DNA of 64,000 bases from Aplectana chamaeleonis (lineage: Eukaryota > Nematoda > Chromadorea > Rhabditida > Cosmocercidae): the NCBI GenBank assembly GCA_029168955.1, contig JAPDOI010001828.1, forward strand, positions 72,362-136,361, read 5' to 3'. Positions within the stretch are counted from its first letter, which is position 1, and each line of letters opens with the position of its first letter. Below, piece after piece: positions 32,956 through 42,642 of the stretch. Under the pieces are notes generated by a model. The model ran no database searches and was not told the origin of the DNA. It saw only the letters and a list, made by a program, of their open reading frames with translations. The position numbers and the translations under genes are program-made.

Positions 32956-34244
32956 TTAGGTCTAGAAGTTAATTTCCGCGTTTTTGTTGTTATTGATATT
33001 TTGTAAAAAATAAAATTATTTTTATATAACGAATTTTATGTTATAATGCTCACTGTATTATCAGCTTTCTATTGATATATAACTTGCTTCACGTACCTTA
33101 TAAAAAAAGTATTATTTTAGTTTCAGAATATGTCAACTTTTGTGCCGGAAAAACGCCATTTGCGGGAAGCTCTCCTTTTCCTTTTTCATCTCAAGAAGAA
33201 AGCCACTGACGCGCACCAAATGCTTGCCCAAGCTTACGGGGATGCTGCTCCATCCATAAGAACCTGCCAAGAATGGTTTCAGCGTTTCAAATCGGGTGAT
33301 TTTGACGTTAAGGACAAAGATCGACCAGGACAGCCAAAAAAGTTCGAAGACGAAGAACTTCAGGCTTTGTTGGATCAAGATTCGGCTCAAACGCAAGAAC
33401 AGCTCGCGGCATCTCTCGGCGTCACCCAAAAAGCAATTTCTATTCGATTGAAGGCAATGGGGAAGATTCAAAAGGAAGGAAAATGGATCCCCTATGAGCT
33501 CTCAGAACGCAACAAAGAGCAGAGAAAAACAACTTCACAAATCTTGTTGGACCGATTCCAAAGAAAGTCTTTTTACACCGCATCATAACTGGCGATGAAA
33601 AGTGGGTGTACTACGACAATCCGAAGCGAAGAAAATCGTGGGTTAGTCCTGGTGAAACAACAACTTCGACCGCAAAACCAAACATCCACGGGAAGAAGGT
33701 CTTACTGTGCATATGGTGGGATCAACGCGGTATACTGTACTATGAACTTCTTCAACCTGGCGAAACAGTTACTGCGAATCGCTATCAACATCAACTAGCG
33801 CAATTGCGGCATGAAATCGAAGCAAAGAGACCAGAATGGGCGAGTCGACACGAAAAAGCCATATTGCTTCATGATAACGCTCGACCTCATGTTGCTCGAA
33901 CGGTAAAGGATACGCTAAAAGAGTTCAAATGGGAAGTCTTACCGCACCCGCCGTACTCTCCAGACATCGCCCGGTCGGATTATCACCTTTTCCGGTCAAT
34001 GGCGCATGGTCTAGCGGAGCAGCGCTTTCAAGATCGTCAAGATGTCAAAAAATGGCTCGATGAATGGGTGGAGGCCAAACCAGAAAAATTTTATTATGAT
34101 GGAATCCATAAGTTACCCAAACTCTGGGAAATGGTTGTTATTAATGACGGAAATTATTTTGAATAAAAATTTTGTTTAAGTATGTCCAGTTTTCAATAGT
34201 GTAAAAAGCGTAAAAAAAACGCGGAAATTAACTTCTAGACCTAA
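32956..34244 (+). mobile_element. Mariner transposon, 1,289 bp, nested in PLE copy 2
   Basis: The ends are perfect 30-bp terminal inverted repeats starting TTAGGTCTAGAAGTTAATTT and continuing CCGCGTTTTT. TA is duplicated at 32954-32955 and 34245-34246; removing the element and one TA restores the PLE sequence seen in copy 1. The size and a single transposase gene fit a full-length mariner. The transposase resembles cecropia-type mariners of insects and nematodes; that subfamily call is from memory of the family and is tentative. Confidence 0.95.
33130..34166 (+). pseudogene. Mariner transposase with one frameshift
   Basis: It starts at ATG 33130. The first 150 codons include the N-terminal DNA-binding part (RTCQEWFQRFKSGDFDVKD; a second helix-turn-helix around LAASLGVTQKAISIRL) and the GKWIPYELSERN motif, like the WVPHEL block of mariners. 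Frame 1 then breaks in a five-T run near 33570, where one base seems missing, and frame 3 continues to 34166. The catalytic acidic residues are all present in frame 3: D in TGDEKW (codon at 33594), D in LLHDNARPH, and D in IARSDYHLF, 34 residues later (D34D). Total length is close to the usual 340-350 residues. One lost T is the only clear lesion, and a homopolymer sequencing error could mimic it. Confidence 0.9.
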
Positions 34245-34246
34245 TA

Positions 34247-34810
34247 CTTTCGCCACTTCTACGATTCGTTGGAGCACATATCCCGAATGTCGACGAGTTT
34301 CTCTCATCACTTCGCCGGTGTCCCGTCCCAGGATCAGCGCAGTGCGCCAGTTTTGACGTCGTTTCATTACACACGAATGTGAACAACGCGGACGCTGTTG
34401 AAGCTGTGCTGTCACTACTCGAAGATCACCATAGTGATGTACCAACCATGGGACTTTCCATCTCGGATATAAGGATCCTAATCGAAGCTGCACTAGGCTG
34501 CAACATCTTTGGCTTCAATAACAGACTGTATAAGCAGAAGCGTGGACTAGCAATGGGAAACCGAATGGCTCCACTTTTGGCAATCATTTTCATGGACAAA
34601 ATAGAGAGATCTTCGCTAAGCGTCGACATCCTGTTTTATAAGCGGTATATCGATGACGTATTTGTCGTCGGCACGACCGAGGAAGAACTTGAATCGACAT
34701 TAGAGAGGTTAAACGCAAAGGATGCTAACGTAACCTTTACCACAGAAAAACCGGGAATGGACGGCTTCTTGCCGTTTCTCAATACGAAGGTACGAATAGT
34801 TGAAGGATGA
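34247..34810 (+). pseudogene. PLE reverse transcriptase, second part, copy 2
   Basis: This continues the reverse transcriptase after the mariner. It shows CASFDVVSLHTNV (copy 1 has Y for the first C), KRGLAMGNRMAPLLA and KRYIDDVFVV. It ends at TGA 34808-34810 in the same position as copy 1. The frame changes across the mariner because 1,291 bp were added. Confidence 0.85.
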
Positions 34811-35566
34811 AAAGAACATCTATGGTTCAAGAAAGAAGCATCCACAAATATTTTGTTACATGCAAGGAGCGCTCACCCCTTGTACATGAAAGCAAATGTC
34901 GGAAAAAATCTAATTAAGACGAAGTCGAAGCTGGGGTCATTTGTTGATCCAGAAGTGGACACCAAGATCGCAGCGATTCTTGACAGCAATGGCTACAATC
35001 CTGGAAACATCAGAACATGGAAGCCCTATAGTACACCAGACGGCGTTGCTCTCGTCCAACCATACGTCAATGAGAAAATCGCTCGTGAGATAAACGCTGC
35101 CGTAAGGGTTTCCCAACTTCATATTCGTCTGATCTTTCGTACTCCACCGACGTTGAAGGATATTTTAACATCTTCAAGGATTTACGAAAGAAGATGCCGG
35201 GATAATACTTGTCGCTATTGTCAATCAGAGAAAATCTGCATGCTTCGTGGCACTGTCTACCTCGTCCGCTGCAGAGGATGTGGAGAACGCTATGTAGGTG
35301 AAACAATGCGACCACTGAAGGCACGTTTGGATGAACATCGGAGGGCGTTCACAAATCCGGCCTCCTATCCTAACAGCGGTTTCTCGAAACATCGAACATC
35401 GAAACATAGCTGTGAAAACGCGCCTTTATTCGATGTATCTGTACTTCATCGGCACTTGATGCAGCCACTGGAAAGAAAGTTTATGGAAGCGAGAAAAATT
35501 CAGCGCTTACGTCCTGAAATCAACGCGAAGGAGGAGCTCTGTGATCTGATGAGATTGATCACTTGA
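34811..35566 (+). pseudogene. PLE GIY-YIG endonuclease region, copy 2 (full length)
   Basis: It continues in frame after the TGA; the first start-like codon is TTG at 34853, with no ATG in an early position. It reads through the cysteine motif, GTVYLVRCRGCGERYVGET, RPLKARLDEH, and on to CENAPLFDVSVLHRH and the stop at 35564-35566. This copy keeps the C-terminal part that copy 1 has lost. If the TGA were read through, it would form one polyprotein with the reverse transcriptase. Confidence 0.85.
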
Positions 35567-35798
35567 TACCGGGCCTATCCTCTTCGCCCCTCCCTTCCCT
35601 TGAGAATTGCCTTAGTAATTCTCATCCTTGAATGTGACTCGTCGGGGTAAGTCCTGCATGACCATATCTGTCGTATCCATTGACCTACGTTTACGACATT
35701 CAGCGCTCGCAACATCCTCGCTGACAACCATTCTTGGATCTGGTATGTATTGCTCATCATTGTATCATATCTCTGTAATATGCGTGCATGTTATTGCA

Positions 35799-35850
35799 TT
35801 TTTGAAGGTCTGAAGAAGCCATTATTGGCGAAAGCTAGCCAAGATAAAAA
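35799..35850 (+). ncRNA. Hammerhead-ribozyme-like motif (3' of PLE copy 2)
   Basis: The core CUGAAGA at 35810 is followed by an extra A, stem II GCC with loop AUUAUU and GGC, GAAA, then GCUA. Stem I can form from GGU (35807-35809) with GCC (35838-35840), an internal loop, and UUUUU (35799-35803) with AAAAA (35846-35850). The AGCU after GAA is self-complementary, as in minimal type I hammerheads that may act as dimers. It has the same layout as the motif at 30850-30887, including one extra base before stem II. Position after the PLE stop fits a PLE terminal ribozyme. Confidence 0.6.
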
Positions 35851-36957
35851 GGTGGAAGGAGAAGAGTCCCGAACCATCAAAAAAGAAAGACATATTTATT
35901 TATTGGTCAATCACAAACGACGAACAGAAACAAGGGAGCAATTACATAGTATACATTCAGATTGGCTAAGAAATTTAAACAAACAAACTACATTCCAAAA
36001 AAAGTGCCTTTAGTGTCTGAGTGGCCTGAAGTTTTGATTATGAGCTAATAGGACATCTGTGGCCATCAATTTAGGGAAGAAATAGCATAAGGTTTAGATC
36101 CGCTGCGGCCAGCAGTTTGTGGGATCGACCAAATGCATTAGCTTGGGCAAGCAGAAAAAAATTTTTTCTGCTGCATAGAAACTACCTGAATGAGAGCATT
36201 AGTTGTTTCCCTAAGTCTACATCAGTCCAGCCCAAGGAGGAGAGTGACCAGATTCTGACTCACATACTCAACATCTCTGCTGCTGACATATCCAGGAGCA
36301 CTTTGGTGACACACTTTAGCTGGCCACGACTCCTCCATGTCAGAGTCATCAACGATGGCCATGCAACTGTCGTCTATTGTCTTGCATGCTTTTTCCACCA
36401 GTGAATTTTTACCTCTTCTTGTGAGTTCCTGCCTTATTCTTATATCTCCATTTCATACCCTGCCTCATTTGTTTTTCTCAGTTGTTTCTTACTATTCGGT
36501 CACTTTTTCGGTCTCCTGTCTCAATTCGCTCTCTCAATATGATCTCCGGTGTTATTTTGACCTCCTACTGTGATCACATTTCGCCGTTTCAGTTTACCGT
36601 TATATTATATATTAACGGTATGGCTTTCAAAACCCTCCCCACCCCTGATAAAAGGCCATCGTGTTTTTTGATTGGTCAAAGGTCCGACACCCCCACCGGA
36701 CGTCGACGGTTCCGACCAGGAATGCGCGGCAAACGATTTTGAAAATTCGGCAAACGGAAATCGACAGAATTTGTCCAAAAACGGACGGCAAACGGCAATC
36801 GACGAACGGCAAAATAAAAAACTTTGTACATAAAAACGATACGAATGTTCGAGAAGTAACGGTGAAAAATTACTATTTTTTCAATGCGCATTTCGTAATG
36901 CAATAGCAAGGTAAGAAATGGCTTTGGAATAACATCACAAAAAGCTGAACCTCTTAC
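35851..36957. other. No gene seen
   Basis: No coding region is recognised. A TATTTATTTATT run lies near 35892. Near 36720-36815 short CGGCAAACGG and CGACGAACGG motifs repeat. Confidence 0.35.
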
Positions 36958-36992
36958 GTTTTTGGGGCCCCACACACACCCCGCGCCCCAGA
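36958..36992. repeat. Dispersed repeat fragment with GGGGCCCC, copy 1
   Basis: CGTTTTTGGGGCCCCACACA continuing CACCCCGCGCCCCAGAT is repeated in the same orientation at 37824-37859 with one base less in the T run. Confidence 0.75.
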
Positions 36993-37217
36993 TACACAAA
37001 ATCAGCACCGGAATGACTACTCTATTGAACACTTGTAATAGGAATGTTGTGGTGAAAGGATAGTAACTTTCAGAGGCTCTATATTGTGAACCTTTCTCGG
37101 AATAGTAGTCATTCATTTGTTTCGTGTTTCAGGTTCATCGCCCAAATTTTAAGTATGGTGCAATTCAAGTTTAGAGGGCGAGCACTCGAGACTCATTTGA
37201 AGAAATGAAGCGCTTAA

Positions 37218-37686
37218 AGACACAGTCCAACCTCGGAACCGATTTTTCGTTTTTCTATCTGTCTTGGAGAAAATTTCACGCCGATCACAATGGTGCCTTC
37301 AGAATCACTCAGAACTCACTACGAACGTTACGGCTCCTCAAAATTTTCAATTTTGAACGGCTAGAAGTTTGCGGACGAGTTGTCTCGAGCCTGTATTTTC
37401 TCGTTATTCGCAGCCATCGTTCTGAAGCAGGCCACAATTTAAAGCCAGACTAAAAACAAATCGAAGAACATAGGTTTTGGATAAACTCATTCGCGCGTCT
37501 CTTCCCTATTGAGGTCGGAAACCTGGCAGTGGGCGTTACCCATTTTTTCTTTCAAGGGGGCGTGGCCGACTTTTTCCTGGCCTTTTCCCGCTTATTTGAG
37601 CGAATTGAGATTTCGTGGTTGGCAGGGTTGCTGTAAGCGGCGACCGGACCATAATATCAAAAATTATCTCTGGTTGGACTGTGCCT
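37218..37686. mobile_element. 469-bp TTAA-flanked non-autonomous element
   Basis: TTAA occurs at 37214-37217 and 37687-37690. Terminal inverted repeats AGACACAGTCCAACC and, on the minus strand from the right end, AGGCACAGTCCAACC match at 14 of 15 positions. Size and target match the element at 31767, though the interior differs. Immediately after the right TTAA lies AGGCAGCGTTCACGAT, which resembles the left terminus of that other element, so a second broken element may adjoin. No protein is encoded. Confidence 0.7.
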
Positions 37687-37823
37687 TTAAAGGCAGCGTT
37701 CACGATGACCATCCTCGTTGACTTTCCACAGTGAAATAATAGGCGAGAAAGATCCTAGGCTCCCAGTGTCGAAAGAATGGTAGAAAACGAGCCAGGAGCG
37801 GCAAAATAACGGCTGCAAACAAG

Positions 37824-37859
37824 CGTTTTGGGGCCCCACACACACCCCGCGCCCCAGAT
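37824..37859. repeat. Dispersed repeat fragment with GGGGCCCC, copy 2
   Basis: A direct copy of 36958-36992. Confidence 0.75.
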
Positions 37860-38269
37860 CCGCTCCCTCGAAATGAACAAATGAAGATTCAGATTACAGG
37901 AATGATCAAGCGAAGGAAGTGCTGATAAAATAGCTGATCGCTTTATTGCAATGATAGGTATCATCCTTCTAGCGGTCAAATCATCTACCCTCAAAATCAA
38001 CGTAAACAAGGGAGGGCCTATTTTGGCTCAAAAACGCGTCTTTCGTGTCCTTTATAAGCATGCCTTGCTATATAGGGCACCAGACCTTCCGTAAGCCCTG
38101 GAGATATCGGAGGAGCATTTTTATGAAACTGCTTCATCTTCGGCGACCCTCTCCCCCTTCGACCTTTTGAAATTCTCCTGATCTGCGCGCTAGCAACTCA
38201 AATAAAGCCTAGCCTGCTCTTATGAGTCAGGGCGGAGTAAACAGCGGAGCGGTCAGTCATGGCAAAATA

Positions 38270-39061
38270 CAATACCCGCGCTAATTTTTGTAAAAACGGG
38301 GAGCACCTGGCAAACTTGGCAAAAAAGCGTCCGATGCATGTAACTTTTTTGAATGAAGACTTTTTCAAATTTTGAAAACGCTATCATATTCACAGATCAA
38401 ATTGCTACCTAATTGTGTGACTTGTGGGCCGAAGTTGCCTAAAATCGCTTTGGTTTTGAAGGAAATAACTTTTGCAATAGTTTTTCAAAAACGTCGCGCG
38501 CGGCGAGGTGCGGCGAAACTTTGAGCAGTAATTGTACAAGTAATGGAAGAGCAATCTGTATTCTTTCTTCATAAGTTAGTTGCAGGTAAGAGCATCTCAA
38601 GGTTTGCGTAGGTTGAATTTTCGAACTCCTTCATTGAAGAATCCGGGGCTTTCGCAACGAAACTCCGACTTTTCAGGTAGTTCTCAGGCGTGAATAATGA
38701 AGGATTTCGAGAATCCAACCAACACAAAGCTTGAGATTTTCTCACCTGCACCTAATTTATGAAGAGAACATACAGATTGCTCTTCCATTACTTGTATAAA
38801 TACTGCTCAAAGTTTCGCCGCACCTCGCCGCGCGCGACGTTTTTGAAAAACTATTGCAAAAATTATTTCCTTCAAAAACGAAGCGATTTTAGGGAACTTC
38901 GGTACACAAGTCACACATTTAGGTGGCAATTTGATCTGTGAATATGATAGCGTTTTCAGAATTCGAAAAAATCTTTATTCAAAAAAGTTACATGCATCGG
39001 ACGCTTTTTTGCCAAGTTTGTCAGATGCTTCCCGTTTTTACAAAACTTAGCGCGGGTATTG
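38270..39061. mobile_element. ~792-bp palindromic element, family D copy 3
   Basis: Nearly identical to the copy at 25672, with the same CAATACCCGCGC terminus and inverted end, and TA at 38268-38269 and 39062-39063. The arms are about 390 bp. It has few differences from copy 2, which points to recent activity of the family. It is non-coding. Confidence 0.88.
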
Positions 39062-39063
39062 TA

Positions 39064-40599
39064 TAGCAGTGATACGGAGGTTTTGACATGATAAGCCCAA
39101 TAAGTCTTATTTCGACCTGCTCAAAATGAGCGAGCTAATCTATACATGCAGTTGGGTAGTCTCTCGAGCTCTCCTGAAGATACGAGTCCTGAAAAACCGC
39201 GGTTGTTTCGAATCACTTACTTTCCAAACTACACGCCACCCCTTCTTCCCAACTTATCATCCCCGAGTCCGTGCATCTAGTTTATGACCAAGCCACGAAT
39301 CAAATCAAAATTGATGTTCCCCACGCCGTGTACACCCTCTCCGACCCTTCGAACCCAAAACTGCAACTTTCAACACAGTAGAATGTTTTCAGCGCAATTG
39401 TGAGCATAAAAGTAGGCGGCGAAGTGCATAAGCCCACAAACTGCCACTAAAGGCCAGCATCCTTTACAGGAAGCTTTTATAATCCCAGTAAAGTCTTGCT
39501 TATACTCCAGGACAGTAGCGCTCTCTCAGCAAAGTCTTGACGCATTTTTCAGCGCTCTGCGCACTCGTAGCGAGCTACCGACACTTGGCACGTTACCAGT
39601 CGGGTCCTACCCACTGTCCCTGTCGCCGATGCGCTCACAATTTGGTCCCACTCACTTTTCTCGAAGCTTAGCGCACTCCCAGTTGGGTCCCACGTGCTCT
39701 CCATAGCTCTATGCGCTCCCAGTGAAGCACCGCGTATTCTGTGGTCAACAGTCAGCGGTCGAAGGTCAATTCTCTAGCCGTTTATTGTGATTTAAGATGA
39801 TCTCGATATAAATGTATTGTTACCAAATATCTGAAACAAATCGACCCATCCAGTGTTTTTTTGTCTGAACCCTTTATGTCCTCTCCTAAAATCGTTCACT
39901 GTGTTAATTCTTGTCCCGAAGAGCCTAACATTATTTGCCCAAGGTAAGATCAATTGGCTTGACGTTTTCAAAGTATGTATACACTGCGACGCATAAGTAT
40001 AGCAACACCTCCGAAATAGTTGCATCATATGTTGGATCGAAGTTTTGAATATTTTCGTGAGTTTCTATGTTTTCTCCTACGGCGAAAACGATGGATCAAG
40101 TGGTATGACCAGGGCACTCCGCTTTCAAGTATGGAGAAAGGTTCGTATGGAGTATTATGGAGTATGGAGAGAAAAGAAAATGTTGCCATACTTAAGCGTC
40201 GCAGTGTAGCCTGTCTATCTCCTTTCCAGCCGGTCGCAGCAAGGCTTATCGCGCTTACCATGCGCGTCCTAATCGCGGAGTTTGTTATCTACTAGTGGCC
40301 CGTGGACCAACTGTGAGTGCGTTTGAAAGTAGGTTAAGACAATGAACTGAGCATAGTGTAGTGTGGGAAAACGTGCACATCTATCTACATGTGTATAAAC
40401 CAGCTGCTCAAGCCGGCCAGCGCAGATGACGGACCGGCACCACCGATTTTGTAGTTCCTGTTCCAGATAGCCCGTTCAGATGAAACAGAAAATGGGACGA
40501 TTCTGTTACTGAAGAACGGTTTTGACAGTGAACACGATATATCTTTAATCAAAGCATCTCCACTGAAAACAGTTTCCACGACGTCGGACTCTGGGTGTT
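39064..40599. other. No gene seen; short GTCCCAC-type repeats
   Basis: No recognisable gene. At about 39590-39735 a loosely repeated motif (GCGCACTCCCAGTTGGGTCC and variants, about 50-bp spacing) resembles the family C minisatellite. Confidence 0.35.
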
Positions 40600-40800
40600 G
40601 CCTTGGTCAAACGATAGGCCGGCTCTCCTCCTTCAGCAATGTACAGAATTCGCTTGACTTCGCTTAACTACAGGCCGGCTTCACTCCATTGATCATGTTT
40701 AGCATTCGTTTAGCTTTGCTAAACGATAAGCCGGCTTCGCCGGCCTCACTCCTTCAACTATGTGTAGAATTCGCTTCAGTTCGCTTGACCCTAGGCTGGG
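40600..40800. repeat. Family E ~65-bp repeat, reverse orientation
   Basis: Three units, on the minus strand, match the 24.5-27.3 kb array: markers complementary to GAATGCTACACATRGTTGA, with AAGCCGGCTT and GCTTTGCTAAACGAT motifs between. Confidence 0.65.
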
Positions 40801-41028
40801 TAGAGTCGGCACGAACCGCACTAGTCGTTTGTTTCCTTCTTGATAGTGTAGTTTGCGTCAGCTCAGACCGTGTGCACGTATTTCTGAACATATGTCCACC
40901 GAGATTTCACCCTTGAACCAAGAGGAACCAAAGCGATTCGTGCCGACTGAACCCACCGACGTCGCGTAATCGTGGGAAGCAAAGGATGTACAGGCTGTAG
41001 AACCGCGAAATTCCATGGTTTCTACGCG

Positions 41029-41186
41029 TAATTCTCACCACTCATGGCGCGAGCGGCGTGCGCGATGCTGCTCCCTCCGTTCGTCATGCGCTGTCTCGCT
41101 GTCTCTAACCTCAGCTCCGTTAGAGACAGCGAGAGAGCGCATGACGGACGGAGCAGCATCGCTCGCGCCATGAGTCGTGAGAATTA
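41029..41186. mobile_element. Hairpin element, ~70-bp arms
   Basis: TAATTCTCACCACTCATGGC at the left pairs with GCCATGAGTCGTGAGAATTA at the right. The inner TAACGGAGC-side segments AGAGACAGCGAG and CTCGCTGTCTCT also pair, around a short loop near 41115. The arms are slightly unequal in length. Non-coding. Confidence 0.75.
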
Positions 41187-41526
41187 CAACTTTACAAAGC
41201 ATAGGTGAATTGAAACAGATTGAACCAACTGAACACCTTCAGCACGAAGTAGGAATCCCTGGAAGTCATTTCCATTGCACATGTCTTTTAATCAAATTCT
41301 GATTATTTATCCAAATGCACAATATTACAATGAGGAAACAAAAATATATCACTGGATTACACGTGAACTATCATCTCCGTTTCAGTCACATTAGCAGTCT
41401 CTAATCCACCTGGAATAAGAGATGCATGTTAAAAATTATGTATTTCCTTGAAGCCTCAATATTTCCAATAGAAGCAACTTTGTCATTCATGAAGAGGAGT
41501 AGATTGAAATTGTCGGAGTAACATAC

Positions 41527-41626
41527 TGTCGTTATCAGAGCGAGATTCCGGTCTGCATTCGCGGACAACGACTGTTGGACCACGCAACACTATGATAATC
41601 GTGATGGGCCCCGGCACGAATTGTGG
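41527..41626. mobile_element. MITE-like foldback element, family A copy 4 (right half lost)
   Basis: The left terminus TGTCGTTATCAGAGCGAGAT and the centre ACACTATGATAATCGTGATG match the family. The right arm is replaced after about 41626 by GTGGTGCGCGCGAAGCGCGC, a palindromic motif also found at about 13671-13691. Confidence 0.6.
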
Positions 41627-41650
41627 TGCGCGCGAAGCGCGCACCAGATT

Positions 41651-42642
41651 AGGTTTTGAATTGGCCGTGCGCGCAACCCCTTTTTCGAAATCTCAGTTCA
41701 AAGTAAACATAGAAATTAGCTCTAAATTGCATTAAAAAGAGCGCAAAAAGTTGTTGTGACCACCCGAAAATGGTTTGGAATGGTTCACTGGTTTTCGAGA
41801 AACATGTGAAAACCCGTCCGTTTTTGTTGTTAATCTCCTTTTTTTTCAGACGCCGTTCACGATCTTGCGGGTACACTTAAAATTGAGATAGGAAGTTCAC
41901 TTTTGGAGAGAGGTCTGGAAATGGATGCAGGTCGCTCCTATTCCATTTTGAACCTGATACCTTAACTTTGAAGGGTCCCTCAAAATCGTTGGTTTACATG
42001 CTAAATTAGCCGTGAAGCGCGAAAAATGCGTGGGCATGCTACGGCTGTGGAGACCAGGGTGTGTGCGTGATTTTGCAGCCAATCAACACAGGTCGTCGAA
42101 GGTAAGTACTGAACTTTTTTGAAACTTTTTAGTCAGAATTCGTACTCATGACACGTCATTGATCGGTAATCAATATTATCGATTTTCGCTCTCTCTGCAC
42201 AAAATGCGGCGAGAAGTGGCGATTGCTGATGGGATTGGTTTTCTTGGTTGGGAAATTTCGCTCGTCAGTCATTATTGACGGTGATCTTACTATTGGCTGA
42301 AATTCGGAGTGGTTGCGTCGAATTTCGGCGGAGCTACAACCACTTCTTCACCAGAATTTTCCAAAATTTTCCAAAGTTGTATGGTCCCCGCACGAAATGA
42401 AAAATTCTTTCAGCTTTTTGAGAATGACAGAGTTGGAAAACATTCAGAATAGTGGTGATCAATGGCAGTTTTTCCTCCGCATTGTTTACGACCCCCCTTC
42501 ATTTAATTTTTTACAAAACTTTTCCAAAAACTCTACAACATCCGTTGCGCAGAGTCGCAACATTGCTTCGGCTGCGCAGCCCCGCAAAGGAAGAAAACCC
42601 CGGGTGTAGTCTCATCATACTGTTGGTTAACATTTGGTGTGG
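41651..42642. other. No gene seen; flank of the satellite
   Basis: No gene recognised. Toward the end, GGCTGCGCAGCCCCGCAAAG then GAAGAAAACCCCGGGTGTAG (about 42570-42610) looks like a highly degenerate satellite monomer. Confidence 0.45.

Larger units (their letters stand above)
31308..35850 (+). mobile_element. Penelope-like element, copy 2, plus strand, with two nested insertions
   Basis: Homology to copy 1 begins near 31308 and continues past the stop at 35566. Without the 476-bp element at 31767-32242 and the mariner at 32956-34244, the homologous part to the stop is about 2.48 kb, equal to copy 1. Coding damage of its own is a CAG-to-TAG change at 31597-31599. The TGA between the reverse transcriptase and the nuclease (34808-34810) is shared with copy 1. 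The 3' non-coding part carries a hammerhead-like motif near 35799-35850, where I place the end; the true boundary is uncertain. Confidence 0.85.

Noticed and set aside
34176..35407. Minus-strand open frames across PLE copy 2 and matching plus-strand frames across copy 1
   Set aside because: They mirror the real PLE coding frames on the opposite strand and have no independent support.
35546..35566. CTGATGAG near the end of the PLE nuclease frame as a hammerhead core
   Set aside because: It is within the last codons, and no GAAA box with a closing stem II follows at the right distance.
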